From contig JAOPGA020001448.1 in NCBI GenBank assembly GCA_026419775.2, forward strand, positions 1-64,000: a stretch of DNA of 64,000 nt, given 5' to 3'. Numbering within the stretch: position 1 is the stretch's first letter; every line of letters starts with the position of its first letter. A model generated the notes under the pieces. That model worked only from the letters and a program-made list of their open reading frames with translations, was not told the DNA's origin and made no database searches. The stretch comes from Acrasis kona (taxonomy: Eukaryota; Heterolobosea; Eutetramitea; Acrasida; Acrasidae). The translations under genes and the position numbers were made by a program. Shown here piece by piece: positions 1-10,175 of the stretch.

Positions 1-3000
1 GAGACTTATAACTGCTACGGAACTATTTATAACTCATCAAAGGTATGTTCCACGAACGGTACTTGTACAGGTTCGAATCAATGTACCTGTGCAAGTGGTT
101 ATTATGGTCAACAATGTGAAGCATACTACTGCTTCGGTAGTATCTACAACTCATCAAAAGTATGTTCTGGTAACGGAACTTGTGCATCACCTAATCAATG
201 TTCTTGTAACAATGGTTATAGTGGTTTACAATGCGAAGCTTATTATTGTAACGGAATTATTTTCAACTCAACTAGTGCATGCAGTAGTAACGGAACTTGT
301 GTTTCTCCGAACACATGTGCTTGTAAGAGCGGTTACTTCGGATCCAACTGTGAAGCTTACGCATGCAATGGTACATTATTTAACAACACTTCTGTGTGCT
401 CTTCTAATGGTACGTGCATAGCGCCTAATACTTGTCAATGTAACAATGGTTACATCGGCAATCAATGTAGTAAATGGACATGTTATCATAACCAATGCAG
501 TGGTAATGGTTCTTGTATTGCACCTAATGTTTGTTATTGTAATTCTGGCTACTACGGTCTTAACTGCGAGGCTTACAATTGCTACGGAACGCTATTTAAC
601 AACAGTAAAGTATGCTCTAATAATGGTACTTGTACATCACCTGACCAATGTACGTGTTACAATGGTTACTTTGGTCAACAATGTGAGGCTTATTATTGTA
701 ATTCTACGTTATATAATTCTTCTAGTGTGTGTAGTGCTAGCGGTACTTGTACATCTCCAAATAAATGTTCTTGTAACGCTGGATTCTATGGATCCAATTG
801 TGAATATTACAATTGTTACGGTACTATTAAGAACTCAACAAAAGCATGTTCTGGTAATGGTACCTGTGTCAATCCTAATCAATGTCTCTGTAAGCCAGGT
901 TATTATGGCTTACAATGTGAAGCATTTGACTGTTATAGCACCTTGTTCAATTCATCAAAAGTGTGCTCTGGAAATGGTTCGTGTTTTTTACCAAATCAAT
1001 GTGTTTGTAACAATAACTACTATGGTCATCAATGCGAAGCATATAATTGCTACGGCATCATATATAACTCTTCTAAGGTGTGTTCTACTAATGGTACTTG
1101 TTCTTCTCCTAATTCTTGTCTTTGTAAACAAGGTTATTATGGTCAACAATGTGAAGCATATAACTGCTTCAGTAGTGTCTATAACTCATCGAAAGTATGT
1201 TCCGGTAACGGAACATGCATTGGAGTAAACCAATGCAGTTGTAACAATGGATACTATGGTCATCAATGCGAAGCATTTCATTGCTATGGAAAACTATACA
1301 ATGAAACTTCTACATGTAACAATGGTACATGTCACTCACCTAACCAGTGTCTATGCTCAATAGGATATTATGGCCAACAATGTGATACTTATAATTGTTA
1401 CAATACTATATATAACTCCAATACAGTATGTTCTGGTAATGGCACATGCTCATCGCCTGACCACTGTGTTTGTAAATTAGGATTCTATGGACCCCAATGC
1501 GAATCTCATAATTGTTTTGGAATTGTTTACAATAACACAAATGTATGCTCAGGAAATGGCACTTGCACTAACGTTGATACGTGCTCCTGTAAATACGGTC
1601 ACTATGGCTCTCGATGTGATTCTTATAACTGTTATAATTTTGCGTTTAACGACACTGGTGTGTGCTCGTCAAATGGTACTTGTATGGGTCCAAATCAATG
1701 CTCGTGTAAGCAGGGTTATTATGGCTTACAATGTGAAGCATTTGATTGCTATGGCTTCATGTTTAACTCTTCACAATCATGTGGTAATGGAACATGTAAT
1801 TCACCTAATCAATGTTTGTGTGCAAATGGATACTATGGTCGACAATGTGAACTTTATTCTTGTTACGAAAAAATATTTAATGACAGTAAAGTATGCTCTT
1901 CAAACGGAACATGTAATGCACCTAATCAATGTGTATGTAACTCTGGTTACTTTGGTCAACAATGCGATGCTTATTCTTGTTCTGGAATCATCTTTAATAG
2001 CTCAGAAGTGTGCTCTAGTAATGGCACATGTATTTCTCCAAATACTTGTTCTTGTAAAAATGGTTACTTTGGTTCAAACTGTCAATTTTGGTCTTGTAGC
2101 GGCTTGGTTAATACCAATACATCTGTATGTAGTTCCATGGGCACATGTACCTCTTTTGACCAATGCTCATGTTCATACGGAAGAACAGGTCACTTTTGTG
2201 AGTCTCTTTCATGTTACGGTATTGATAAGTTGAATGTAACCGTTTGTAGTGGCAACGGAAATTGTACTGCCATAGATACCTGCTCTTGTTCACAATCCTA
2301 CACCGGTTCAATGTGTGATATTCCAATATGTAATTCCAAAAGTGCAACAGACCCTAACACTTGTCATGGTAGAGGTTCTTGTTTGTCACCTGATAAATGT
2401 GATTGTACAATAGGTTATACTGGCCTAGACTGTGAACTGATTTTATGTAATGGACTCAATTCTTCTGATATAAATGTTTGTAATGCGAATGGCACTTGTG
2501 TAGCTCCAGATACATGTCAATGTCTTACACAAGTTATAAACAAACAATGTCAAATGTATTCTTGTTTTGGAAAGGTACCAAATGATCCACAACTATGCTC
2601 CTCAAGGGGCATTTGCAATGCACCCGATTTATGCGTCTGTGAAAGTGGACATTACGGACAAGAATGCGAAGCATACAATTGTTTTGGAGTCATGTTCAAC
2701 GATAGTGTTGTGTGCAGCGGTAAAGGTAGTTGTGGGTCCATTGATCAATGTATTTGCCAGAATGGATACAGTGGATCACAATGTGAAATCCATTACTGCT
2801 ACGGGTCATTATACAACTCATCGAGTAGCTGCTCTAGTAATGGAGTATGTAGTTCTCCTAATAATTGTCAGTGTCGACCAGGATACTACGGTCAACAATG
2901 CGAAGCATATGGATGTTTTGGAAGCATATACAATGCCTCAGTGACCTGTGGCAATGGAACCTGTAGTTCACCAGACCAGTGTATCTGCTCAAATGAGTTC

Positions 3001-5019
3001 CGTGGTCAACAATGTGAATTTTGGGATTGTTATGGAAAGGTTTACAATGACAGTCAAGTATGTTCTACAAACGGAACATGTAGTGCTCCAAACCAATGTA
3101 TTTGTAAATCAGGTTATTATGGTCCTCAATGTGATGGTTATAACTGCTACGGAACTATTTACAACTCGACTAGCGCTTGTTCTAGTAATGGAACGTGTGG
3201 AGCTCCTAATAAATGCGTTTGTAAACAAGGCCATTATGGAGCACAATGTGAATCTTACAACTGTTTCAACACCATGTTTAATTCAACATTGGTGTGCTCT
3301 GGCAAGGGATTGTGTAGAGATGTAGATAACTGTTTATGTAAAGAGGGATATTATGGAAACCAATGTCAACTATACGACTGCTTTGGAACGCTTTACAATT
3401 CTTCAGCTGTATGCGGAGGAAATGGTACATGCGGCGCTCCCAATCATTGTAATTGTAAACCTGAATATAATGGTACAGAATGTAATTTGTATCATTGTTA
3501 TGGTACAATCATGTCTTCTAATTCTGTTTGCTCTTCTAACGGATTCTGTTCTTCTCCAAATCAATGTACTTGCAAAACAGGTTACTTTGGTGATCAATGT
3601 GAAAAGTACAATTGTTATGGAATCTCTTATAATGACAGTAGTGTTTGTTCTCGTAATGGAAATTGTAGTGCTCCAGAAACGTGCTCTTGTAAAGATGGAT
3701 TCTTTGGCCATCAATGTCAAACGCACCAGTGTAATGGCATCATGTACAACTCCTCTTCTGTGTGTTCTGGTAGTGGATCTTGTAGTAAACCTGATCTGTG
3801 TGTTTGTAACAATGGCTACTATGGTAAAGATTGTAATTTGTGGAACTGCTACAATGTTGTTTACAATAGCACAGTGGTGTGTTCTAGAAACGGAACGTGC
3901 AAGTCACCAAACCAATGTGTGTGTAAAAGTGGATATTATGGTGATCAATGTCAATTCTATTCTTGTTATGGTGTATCGTTCAATTCTTCACTCTCTTGTT
4001 CAGGAAATGGGACTTGCATTTCGCCTGATGTATGTAATTGTCAAGTTGGGTATCGTGGCAATAATTGTCAGAATTCCTCCGCTACAATTCCTCCACAAAC
4101 CACAACTGCTTCTATCAAAGATACTTTTATTCAAAACATTGATGTAAATCTTACTTTGACATCTGGAGAGCCTTTTGGAGCATCTCCAAATTATGGTGTT
4201 GTCCAAACACAATCAAATATGATACAAATTTCGAGTAAATTTACATCCAATACTCAAAAACAAAGGACTGCAATAAAAAAGACAAAACCCATCCTCATGA
4301 TGCAACAGCAAGCATATGCTATTTTATCTATATCACCTGTTACTAATGCTCCAGGATACTTGTCAGAATTATGGCTTTATTATAGTGAACAATCATTCTT
4401 GTATTCATCCTTGTTGATACATTCTGATAATAGTAGAAATCTAGTAATCCAGATGCAGTCCTCCAGTTTGACTACAAAATCTTCTACATGTAATTTCGTA
4501 TTCTCTGTAGAATACCAAATGAGGTTGTATGTGACTAATACTTCCAATACGATGGTTCCTCGCATAGATTTATTATCAAAAGCTGGAGCTATTTTGTGTT
4601 CATTGACTTTACCTGCTATACAAGAAGAAACACCTTCGTTCTTGTCAGATAAGTGCAATGTGATCTTATCCCAAAGCAACTTGATCTTACCAAATAATAC
4701 CAGTCAAAGAAAACTGAGTGATTCCACGACCGAATTAAAATTGATGTCAATCAATGTGACATCTGTTGGCGTCATTTGTCAACAAGATTACTGTGGCAAT
4801 AAAAATACAACTCTAACTGGCAGTAGCGATCATACTGGTACTAACGGGCTGTATATTGTTGGTATATCTCTTTTGTGTTTGTTTGTGTTTATATTCATTG
4901 TGGCCATTACAGTATCGATAGTTGTAATAGTTATATCCAAGAAAAGAATGAAGGTAAATCCATTCATACCAGAAGAAAAACCAATTAGTACTAGTTTTGA
5001 GTTGGATGATTATGAATAA
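1..5019 (+). CDS. EGF/tenascin-repeat type I membrane protein, 5' end outside window
   Basis: The frame is open from base 1, so the start lies upstream. About 34 tandem repeats of ~39 residues run to about 4080. Each has six cysteines in the order NCYG, VC, NGTC, CxC, GYYGxxC, which is the EGF/tenascin pattern. Most repeats carry an N-G-T/S sequon, so heavy N-glycosylation is likely. After the repeats comes a ~250-residue region without EGF units (about 4081-4830), then a transmembrane segment (about 4855-4935), a KKR stop-transfer signal and a short acidic tail ending DDYE. This is probably a cell-surface adhesin or receptor. No intron is visible. The juxtamembrane region resembles that of the giant protein at 18571-28827, including a shared SFL(S/N)-x-K-x5-SQSN motif, so the two are paralogues. 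The ligand is unknown. Confidence 0.9.
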   Translation, partial: ETYNCYGTIYNSSKVCSTNGTCTGSNQCTCASGYYGQQCEAYYCFGSIYNSSKVCSGNGTCASPNQCSCNNGYSGLQCEAYYCNGIIFNSTSACSSNGTCVSPNTCACKSGYFGSNCEAYACNGTLFNNTSVCSSNGTCIAPNTCQCNNGYIGNQCSKWTCYHNQCSGNGSCIAPNVCYCNSGYYGLNCEAYNCYGTLFNNSKVCSNNGTCTSPDQCTCYNGYFGQQCEAYYCNSTLYNSSSVCSASGTCTSPNKCSCNAGFYGSNCEYYNCYGTIKNSTKACSGNGTCVNPNQCLCKPGYYGLQCEAFDCYSTLFNSSKVCSGNGSCFLPNQCVCNNNYYGHQCEAYNCYGIIYNSSKVCSTNGTCSSPNSCLCKQGYYGQQCEAYNCFSSVYNSSKVCSGNGTCIGVNQCSCNNGYYGHQCEAFHCYGKLYNETSTCNNGTCHSPNQCLCSIGYYGQQCDTYNCYNTIYNSNTVCSGNGTCSSPDHCVCKLGFYGPQCESHNCFGIVYNNTNVCSGNGTCTNVDTCSCKYGHYGSRCDSYNCYNFAFNDTGVCSSNGTCMGPNQCSCKQGYYGLQCEAFDCYGFMFNSSQSCGNGTCNSPNQCLCANGYYGRQCELYSCYEKIFNDSKVCSSNGTCNAPNQCVCNSGYFGQQCDAYSCSGIIFNSSEVCSSNGTCISPNTCSCKNGYFGSNCQFWSCSGLVNTNTSVCSSMGTCTSFDQCSCSYGRTGHFCESLSCYGIDKLNVTVCSGNGNCTAIDTCSCSQSYTGSMCDIPICNSKSATDPNTCHGRGSCLSPDKCDCTIGYTGLDCELILCNGLNSSDINVCNANGTCVAPDTCQCLTQVINKQCQMYSCFGKVPNDPQLCSSRGICNAPDLCVCESGHYGQECEAYNCFGVMFNDSVVCSGKGSCGSIDQCICQNGYSGSQCEIHYCYGSLYNSSSSCSSNGVCSSPNNCQCRPGYYGQQCEAYGCFGSIYNASVTCGNGTCSSPDQCICSNEFRGQQCEFWDCYGKVYNDSQVCSTNGTCSAPNQCICKSGYYGPQCDGYNCYGTIYNSTSACSSNGTCGAPNKCVCKQGHYGAQCESYNCFNTMFNSTLVCSGKGLCRDVDNCLCKEGYYGNQCQLYDCFGTLYNSSAVCGGNGTCGAPNHCNCKPEYNGTECNLYHCYGTIMSSNSVCSSNGFCSSPNQCTCKTGYFGDQCEKYNCYGISYNDSSVCSRNGNCSAPETCSCKDGFFGHQCQTHQCNGIMYNSSSVCSGSGSCSKPDLCVCNNGYYGKDCNLWNCYNVVYNSTVVCSRNGTCKSPNQCVCKSGYYGDQCQFYSCYGVSFNSSLSCSGNGTCISPDVCNCQVGYRGNNCQNSSATIPPQTTTASIKDTFIQNIDVNLTLTSGEPFGASPNYGVVQTQSNMIQISSKFTSNTQKQRTAIKKTKPILMMQQQAYAILSISPVTNAPGYLSELWLYYSEQSFLYSSLLIHSDNSRNLVIQMQSSSLTTKSSTCNFVFSVEYQMRLYVTNTSNTMVPRIDLLSKAGAILCSLTLPAIQEETPSFLSDKCNVILSQSNLILPNNTSQRKLSDSTTELKLMSINVTSVGVICQQDYCGNKNTTLTGSSDHTGTNGLYIVGISLLCLFVFIFIVAITVSIVVIVISKKRMKVNPFIPEEKPISTSFELDDYE

Positions 5020-5113
5020 ATGGGACGTCTTGATAATCTTTTGTTAATTTCATTCACATAAGGCGATCTAATAATAGTCTGCGGGGAATTGTTGACAGTC
5101 CATTACAACTATT

Positions 5114-5917
5114 ATGAAAAAAGTGGGTGTGCGAGTGTTGAGGTCCGCTGACAGAGGTCATGACAGTCACGCTTGGTTAGATTCATGGTTTACATTTTCT
5201 TTTAGTAGCTATTACCACCCCGACTACAACGGTTTTGGACCTCTTAAAGTTATAAATGAAGACAAAATTAAAGCTGGGAAAGGCTTTCCAATGCACGCAC
5301 ATTCTGAATTCGAAATATTTTCGTATATTGTTTCCGGTGAGCTCCACCATGAGGATTCGATGGGAAACAAGGAGGTTTGTAAAAAAGGAGACGTGCAGTT
5401 CACATCCGCGGGGACTGGTATCAAACACAGCGAACGCAATGGACAAAAGAGTAAAAACACGCATCTCTTGCAGATCTGGGTTGAACCCAATCAATCGAAA
5501 CTCGTACCCTCTTATGCAACAATGAACTTTGCTGATTCGGACAAGAAAAATAAACTCTGCACAATAATTTCGTCAATAGATAATGAGGATGAAACTAGAT
5601 CCATAAAAATACATCAGGATCTAACAATGTTCGCATCTATATTAGAGTTAAATAATTCTATAACACATCACGTAGCTCCAGGTCGCAAATGTTTGATACA
5701 AATTGTACAAAAAGCAGATGACCCTTGTGTATGTATGAGTTACGGTCCCGGTGAGGAGATTGACGTAAAAGGAGGTGATGTCCTGTTTGTTACAACAACT
5801 AAAACCAAACCAGTTGATTTAAAGATTACTGGTAAAGGCAAAAAGACAGAGTTTGTTCTGTTTGATATGGGCGATGGGAAACCACACAATATAAGTACTA
5901 ACAGGATATATCTTTAA
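5114..5917 (+). CDS. Pirin-family cupin protein
   Basis: Single-exon 267-residue protein of the pirin/YhhW family. The N-terminal cupin has the metal-binding set H61, H63, H105 and E107 in the contexts PMHAHSEFE and KHSERNG, matching the pirin iron site. The early WLDSWFTFSFSSYYHP motif is also typical. Some family members are quercetin 2,3-dioxygenases and others are nuclear transcription cofactors; the sequence does not decide between them. The ATG at 5114 lies 94 bp after the stop of the upstream EGF gene and gives a full-length protein. No targeting peptide is evident, so a cytosolic or nuclear location is most likely. Confidence 0.93.
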   Translation: MKKVGVRVLRSADRGHDSHAWLDSWFTFSFSSYYHPDYNGFGPLKVINEDKIKAGKGFPMHAHSEFEIFSYIVSGELHHEDSMGNKEVCKKGDVQFTSAGTGIKHSERNGQKSKNTHLLQIWVEPNQSKLVPSYATMNFADSDKKNKLCTIISSIDNEDETRSIKIHQDLTMFASILELNNSITHHVAPGRKCLIQIVQKADDPCVCMSYGPGEEIDVKGGDVLFVTTTKTKPVDLKITGKGKKTEFVLFDMGDGKPHNISTNRIYL

Positions 5918-6030
5918 TGTAGTGTTGAACCAAATAAACATTCCAATTGTATTATAAATAATATCTTTTTGAATTGTTGTAGTTGACTTTTGTAGTACCA
6001 GTAGATGTTTATTGGTTGATTTCAACAACA

Positions 6031-6453
6031 ATGAGAAATTTGACAAATGAGCAGCTGGATGAGTTAGAGAGTGCATTCATGTTTATGGACAAGAAGGGAA
6101 CAGGCACTATAACACCTGACCAGTTTGACGAATTTGCCAAAAAGATTGGATTAAGTCTCCAGAGTAAAGATCTAAAGGTCATACACAAGAAATGTCCAAT
6201 GGACTTCAAAACATTTGTTCCAATTGTTCGGGAACAATTTGCGTCCGCAGACGAGAAGGTACAAGCATACTTCAACCAGTTAGATTCGGACAGAGTGGGA
6301 TACCTTGAGCGCGATTTATTAAGAAGAGAACTTGCCAACCATGGCAAGATTCTAACAGACGAAGTATTTGAGAACTTTTTTCGGAAAGCCGACGCATCAC
6401 TAAGAGGGAAAATCACACTATCAGAATTTAGAAGACTTCACTATCAATTATAA
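6031..6453 (+). CDS. EF-hand protein, calmodulin/centrin-like
   Basis: A 140-residue protein from the ATG at 6031; the frame is open further 5' but only through TTG codons. It has the calmodulin-like layout of four EF-hands, but the loops are degenerate. Loop 1 starts with Asp and has KKGTGTI but ends in Gln. Loop 2 is barely recognisable. Loop 3 (DSDRVGYLERDL) lacks the final Glu. Loop 4 (DASLRGKITLSE) keeps Asp at position 1, Gly at 6, Ile at 8 and Glu at 12 and is the best calcium-binding candidate. It is probably a weak or single-site calcium sensor. It converges on the Ras-like gene with an 80-bp gap. Confidence 0.8.
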   Translation: MRNLTNEQLDELESAFMFMDKKGTGTITPDQFDEFAKKIGLSLQSKDLKVIHKKCPMDFKTFVPIVREQFASADEKVQAYFNQLDSDRVGYLERDLLRRELANHGKILTDEVFENFFRKADASLRGKITLSEFRRLHYQL

Positions 6454-6533
6454 CACAGATACATGTGATGATGAGTAGTCATTAATGTTTAGTTTATTCA
6501 GATGAATCCACCATAAATTCATCTTGAACAAAT

Positions 6534-7223
6534 TCATTTTTGTCTGATTTTTGCTAATAGCCTCCCTATTGCAGTACCCTTCTTTTTTTCCAAATCGGTA
6601 TCGCTTGCTTGCCTACGAATCACGCTCATTCCTCTCGAAGCCTTCGCACTTGGACTCGAATTATTTCTTGGTATCGAACCTGCTTGTACTCTTATAAGTT
6701 TAATTAGTGAGATATAACTTTCTTGTACATTTTGTGCGCCTTTGGCACTGACCTCATAAAATGGGATTTTGAAGCTTGATGCCAATTCCTGGCCCTCCTC
6801 TTCACTAATACGGTCATCAGGATCCAAATCACTTTTGTTACCAACTAGCACACACGGAACCCTGTCTGAATCCCTTACTTTTTGAATCTGTTTCACAAGC
6901 TCAGGAATTTTTTCATAACTAGGCCTATCGGCCACACTATACATTAACACAAATCCGTCTCCCTCCCTAAGATATTTATCTCTTATCGCCGAATAGGCTT
7001 CTTGACCCGCTGTGTCGACAATCTCAAGCCCAACATTTGTTCCTTCAATATTCACAATCTTTTGGTATCGATCGTCGACTGTTGGTTCGTAGTCTTCTAA
7101 AAAGAAGCCTTTTAGAAATTGCATAGTCACAGCGCTTTTTCCAACACCACACTCCCCAACCATGACGACCTGGTATATCTCTGTTATATCATCCTCATTT
7201 ATAACATCTGGCTTAATAGACAT
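6534..7223 (-). CDS. Ras-family small GTPase without CaaX box
   Basis: A 229-residue GTPase from the ATG at 7223 (upstream frame is open only via TTG). All G boxes are present: P-loop GECGVGKS, switch II DTAGQE with the catalytic Gln, NKSD and SAK. DTAGQEAYSAIRDKYLREG is Ras-like rather than Rab- or Rho-like. The residue equivalent to Ras Gly12 is Cys. The C-terminus is basic (about 45 residues beyond the G domain, ending KIRQK) and has no cysteine, so it cannot be prenylated in the usual way; membrane binding, if any, would rely on the basic tail. No intron is seen. A downstream exon adding a CaaX was looked for, but the reading frame simply stops at 6534. Confidence 0.9.
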   Translation of the reverse strand: MSIKPDVINEDDITEIYQVVMVGECGVGKSAVTMQFLKGFFLEDYEPTVDDRYQKIVNIEGTNVGLEIVDTAGQEAYSAIRDKYLREGDGFVLMYSVADRPSYEKIPELVKQIQKVRDSDRVPCVLVGNKSDLDPDDRISEEEGQELASSFKIPFYEVSAKGAQNVQESYISLIKLIRVQAGSIPRNNSSPSAKASRGMSVIRRQASDTDLEKKKGTAIGRLLAKIRQK

Positions 7224-7292
7224 GTCCACAAGGTCGTGTTTTGATGTCAAACAAAAAGAAACTTTTGACAGGTCAATTAGAAATTGTAAGAT

Positions 7293-8415
7293 TTATTTAT
7301 TCCAAAAGGAGTTGAATCGCGTCTCCCTCTCTTTGGCGTGCTTGTATGAAATACTGGTGAATTGGAAATTAATAAAGTACGAAGCTATAATTCCGATAAT
7401 TCCGTACACAATGCTCAAGAATGGACATCCTCTTGGAGTAATACCCTGTCCAATTGCCACCAACAATTCAAAATCAAAAGAGTCAAACAACCAAAACTTG
7501 TTCTTTTTGATATCTAAAAATACATTACTTCTTTTTTCAAATTAAATGTCATGTACCTCTGATTATTGCCTTTGCAGGTTGTGATGGCTGCTCTAACTTT
7601 ACAGCCCCCGAAATCTCTAGCGTCTCTTTTGGTTTTGTGAGGTTTTCATTTCCGAACCCTTCAGTGTCCGTATCGCTAGGAATTGATAAGTGTACTTTGA
7701 TTCCGTGTCCTTGTAGTTCGCTCTCTAGAGACTCTGCTAGACCACGAACAGCAAATTTAGTTGGTGCGTATGAAGAATAGCCAATAAATGTACAGAGACA
7801 GATTGCGGATGAGACGAACACAATGTGCTTATCGTTTTTGTGTAGTGGATTGCGCATGATGTGTGGTAGGACTGCTTTTGTTACGTACAATGAACCGAAG
7901 TAGTTGAGATTCATTTGGAACTCAAAATCTTTCTCATCTTGCTCTACAAAATAACCAGGTATAGCCGCACCATGGACTAAGAATAAAGAATCAATTCTGT
8001 CAACTCCATGTTCGGTTTTTAGGGAGTCTATCGCTTCTTTTACTTTGATTTTATCCGTCACATCGCAGGATACAGCCACGACTTTCGTTTTCTTGCTCAC
8101 GCACTACCTGGTTAGTGGATTAGAAGTTGATGTTTTACATTTCTCTCTATTTCCGCTTTTGCTTCTTTGAGTTCATTGATTCTTCGAGCCATTATAACGA
8201 TGGAAAGCGCTCCTTCCTTAGCCATCTCTATTGCGATGCATTTACCAATGCCCCTGGTCATAAGAAAAATAAATAGTACCAACATACTTTGAGCCACCTG
8301 TTATTATAACGCTCTTGTCCTTAAAGCTGCACTTGAGTCTTTTAAATATAATATAAAAAGCATGCAAGGCGAGTGCCGCAACAATAAGTCCGACAAACAA
8401 GATAGTTACTAACAT
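7293..8415 (-). CDS. KDSR: 3-ketodihydrosphingosine reductase (KDSR/TSC10)
   Basis: Short-chain dehydrogenase that reduces 3-ketosphinganine with NADPH on the ER membrane in sphingolipid synthesis. Exons on the minus strand: 8415-8288, 8253-8139, 8103-7557, 7513-7293; introns are 34, 35 and 43 bp. The phases join exactly to 336 residues; human KDSR has 332. An N-terminal membrane helix (MLVTILFVG...) precedes the cofactor motif TGGSKGIGK, which is split by intron 1. The catalytic Ser-Tyr-Lys region is SSAIC...YSSYAPTK. The family signature PSDTDTEGFGNEN..KPKET matches the KDSR PPDTDTPGFEEEN region. The last exon encodes the C-terminal membrane segment. Its start codon is only 10 bp from the start codon of the divergent GTPase gene. 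Confidence 0.93.
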
Positions 8416-8425
8416 TAAATTTACA
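8416..8425. promoter_or_regulatory. 10-bp gap between two divergent start codons
   Basis: The KDSR ATG (8413-8415, minus) and the MTG1-like ATG (8426-8428, plus) are separated by ten bases. For the GTPase, an in-frame TAA at 8354-8356 with no ATG after it makes 8426 the first usable start unless there is an upstream exon. The two 5' leaders or promoters must therefore overlap the opposite coding region, or both mRNAs are nearly leaderless. Confidence 0.7.
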
Positions 8426-9497
8426 ATGGAAGGAGAAGACGAAAAACAAAAGATCACCAACAAATGCGAATTTAGGACTACGTTCAAATTCCCTGAAAGG
8501 GCGAAAGGTACGTATTCGTAATAAGATAAAATTATAACATTTAGCCCTGAATTGGTTTCCAGGACACATGCTCAAAACTACGAAAGAAATTCAAGCGAGA
8601 CTTTCAAGTGTCAACGTGGTAGTAGAAGTAAGGGATGCTAGGGTGCCTTTCAGTTCTCGTAATGACAGGCTAGACGATGAGATTCGAGCCCGTAACAAAA
8701 GGAAGTTGATAGTGTTTAACAAAACTGACCTAGCACATCCAAACACACCCAAACTTATAGCAGACAAGTTTAAGGATGTGCCAACATTGTTTACAAGTGC
8801 CACTAAAGGTGTGAACATTAAAGATATAGTATCCACAAGTCTCAAGCATCACAAGATTGTTAGGTAAGTTATTTAATCAGATCCTTTTTAATAGTTTAGA
8901 AAGTTTAAAACAATACCAATCGTGTTTATGGTGGTTGGCATCCCAAATGTTGGGAAGTCGTCAATTATAAACGCATTAAAAAACAAGTATGCTCACACCT
9001 TTGATCATAAAGAAGTACGAGGAAAAGCCAAAGTGGGGGCAACTCCTGGCCTCACAAGATCAATAAATTTTTTTAAAGTGTGTGAAAAACCGGAACCGTG
9101 CGTTGTGTTAGATTCCCCTGGTGTATTTGTTCCCACAATAAGTACTTACCACCAAGCTTTTAGACTGGCACTTATAAATGCTATACCGGATGCTCTATCC
9201 ATTGACAATATTGATTTATGTGATTATCTGCTGTTTGAACTGAATAAGCACAAACAGTTCTTGTATGTAACTGTCTTTAAATTGCCACATGCAACAGATT
9301 CTATACAGCAATTACTACATTGGATGTGTTCGTATCTTCAAGCTTACCAAACAAACGGTGAAGACGATATTATAAGGGCAACTTCAACCTTTATTAGATA
9401 TTTTAGAAGCGGAAAACTTGGGAGGCTAACATTAGAAGTAGAAGAGGAGTATGATGGTGTTGAAGAGGACAAACCAAACGAAATAAAATCCCTTTAG
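8426..9497 (+). CDS. MTG1: MTG1/YlqF-type circularly permuted GTPase
   Basis: Ribosome-assembly GTPase. Exons 8426-8507, 8545-8863 and 8900-9497; introns are 37 and 36 bp; together they give 332 residues with exact phasing. The first junction creates ALNWFPGHM, the family hallmark, which was the test for the splice choice. G motifs are circularly permuted: G4 NKTD in exon 2 comes before G1 GIPNVGKSS and G3 DSPG in exon 3. Mitochondrial MTG1 and bacterial YlqF/RbgA act in maturation of the large ribosomal subunit. The N-terminus (MEGEDEK) is acidic and not a classical mitochondrial presequence, so the compartment is uncertain. Confidence 0.92.
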
Positions 9498-9619
9498 TTG
9501 ACTTACCACTGTCTATTATTACACCCCTTTCCACTCAACAACAAAATTAATACTTCAAGCAACAACGAGAACATCACGAAGTACACAATTGTGTGTACCA
9601 GCAGTTCAAAAATAAGTGA

Positions 9620-10099
9620 ATGAACATATATTTCACTGCACCGCTTTATGCCTCAACTCAATATTGCCAAGAACTGCCCCGCCACAAAGTAATGGGGATT
9701 GGAAACAAAAGAAAAAGATATGAACCTGAAGGAGATGTTGAAGTAATGGAGGATGTTCCTATGACTCCACAACACATAGAGGAAGATTATCCACAAAGAA
9801 AGAAGGCAAGAATCCCACTAAATTTTTCGAACCAGATCACTTTAAGTTTGAGAGGCAACAGCCAACAACCACGGAACAACAGCTTTACAAATGAAGATAA
9901 TAATTCCTTGCTTAACGACTTCGCCACCCAACACGAACAGTACGTTCGCAGGAATGAATACAGGCGCGAAGTAGACCAGTTTATCAAGCCAAACAGTAAC
10001 GCGACCAAAGAGGAGCAGTCTCAAGATGACTACAGAAACATTAGTCAACTTCTTCGGGAGTTACATTATGAAAGAAACACGAGGACGAATCATCAATAA
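9620..10099 (+). CDS. Unrecognised small basic, probably nuclear protein
   Basis: A 159-residue frame from the ATG at 9620. A second ATG at 9692 would give 135 residues and places a strong nuclear-localisation-type cluster, KRKR, near the N-terminus; a second basic cluster (QRKKAR) follows. The middle is rich in Asn, Gln and Ser and likely disordered; the last ~50 residues are charged and may be helical. No family was recognised; akirin was considered because of the N-terminal KRKR-EPE pattern but the C-terminal akirin region is not evident. It lies 120 bp downstream of the MTG1-like gene on the same strand. Confidence 0.55.
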   Translation: MNIYFTAPLYASTQYCQELPRHKVMGIGNKRKRYEPEGDVEVMEDVPMTPQHIEEDYPQRKKARIPLNFSNQITLSLRGNSQQPRNNSFTNEDNNSLLNDFATQHEQYVRRNEYRREVDQFIKPNSNATKEEQSQDDYRNISQLLRELHYERNTRTNHQ

Positions 10100-10175
10100 A
10101 CTTGTATAGTAATAGATTGTAGAAAAATTTTGTTTTATTTGAACATTAAATCCCAAATGTTGATAAGATACTTTA

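Noticed and set aside
1487-4147. Long alternative frames inside the EGF-repeat gene on both strands
   Set aside because: They follow the repeat period and have no domain; the EGF frame explains the DNA fully.
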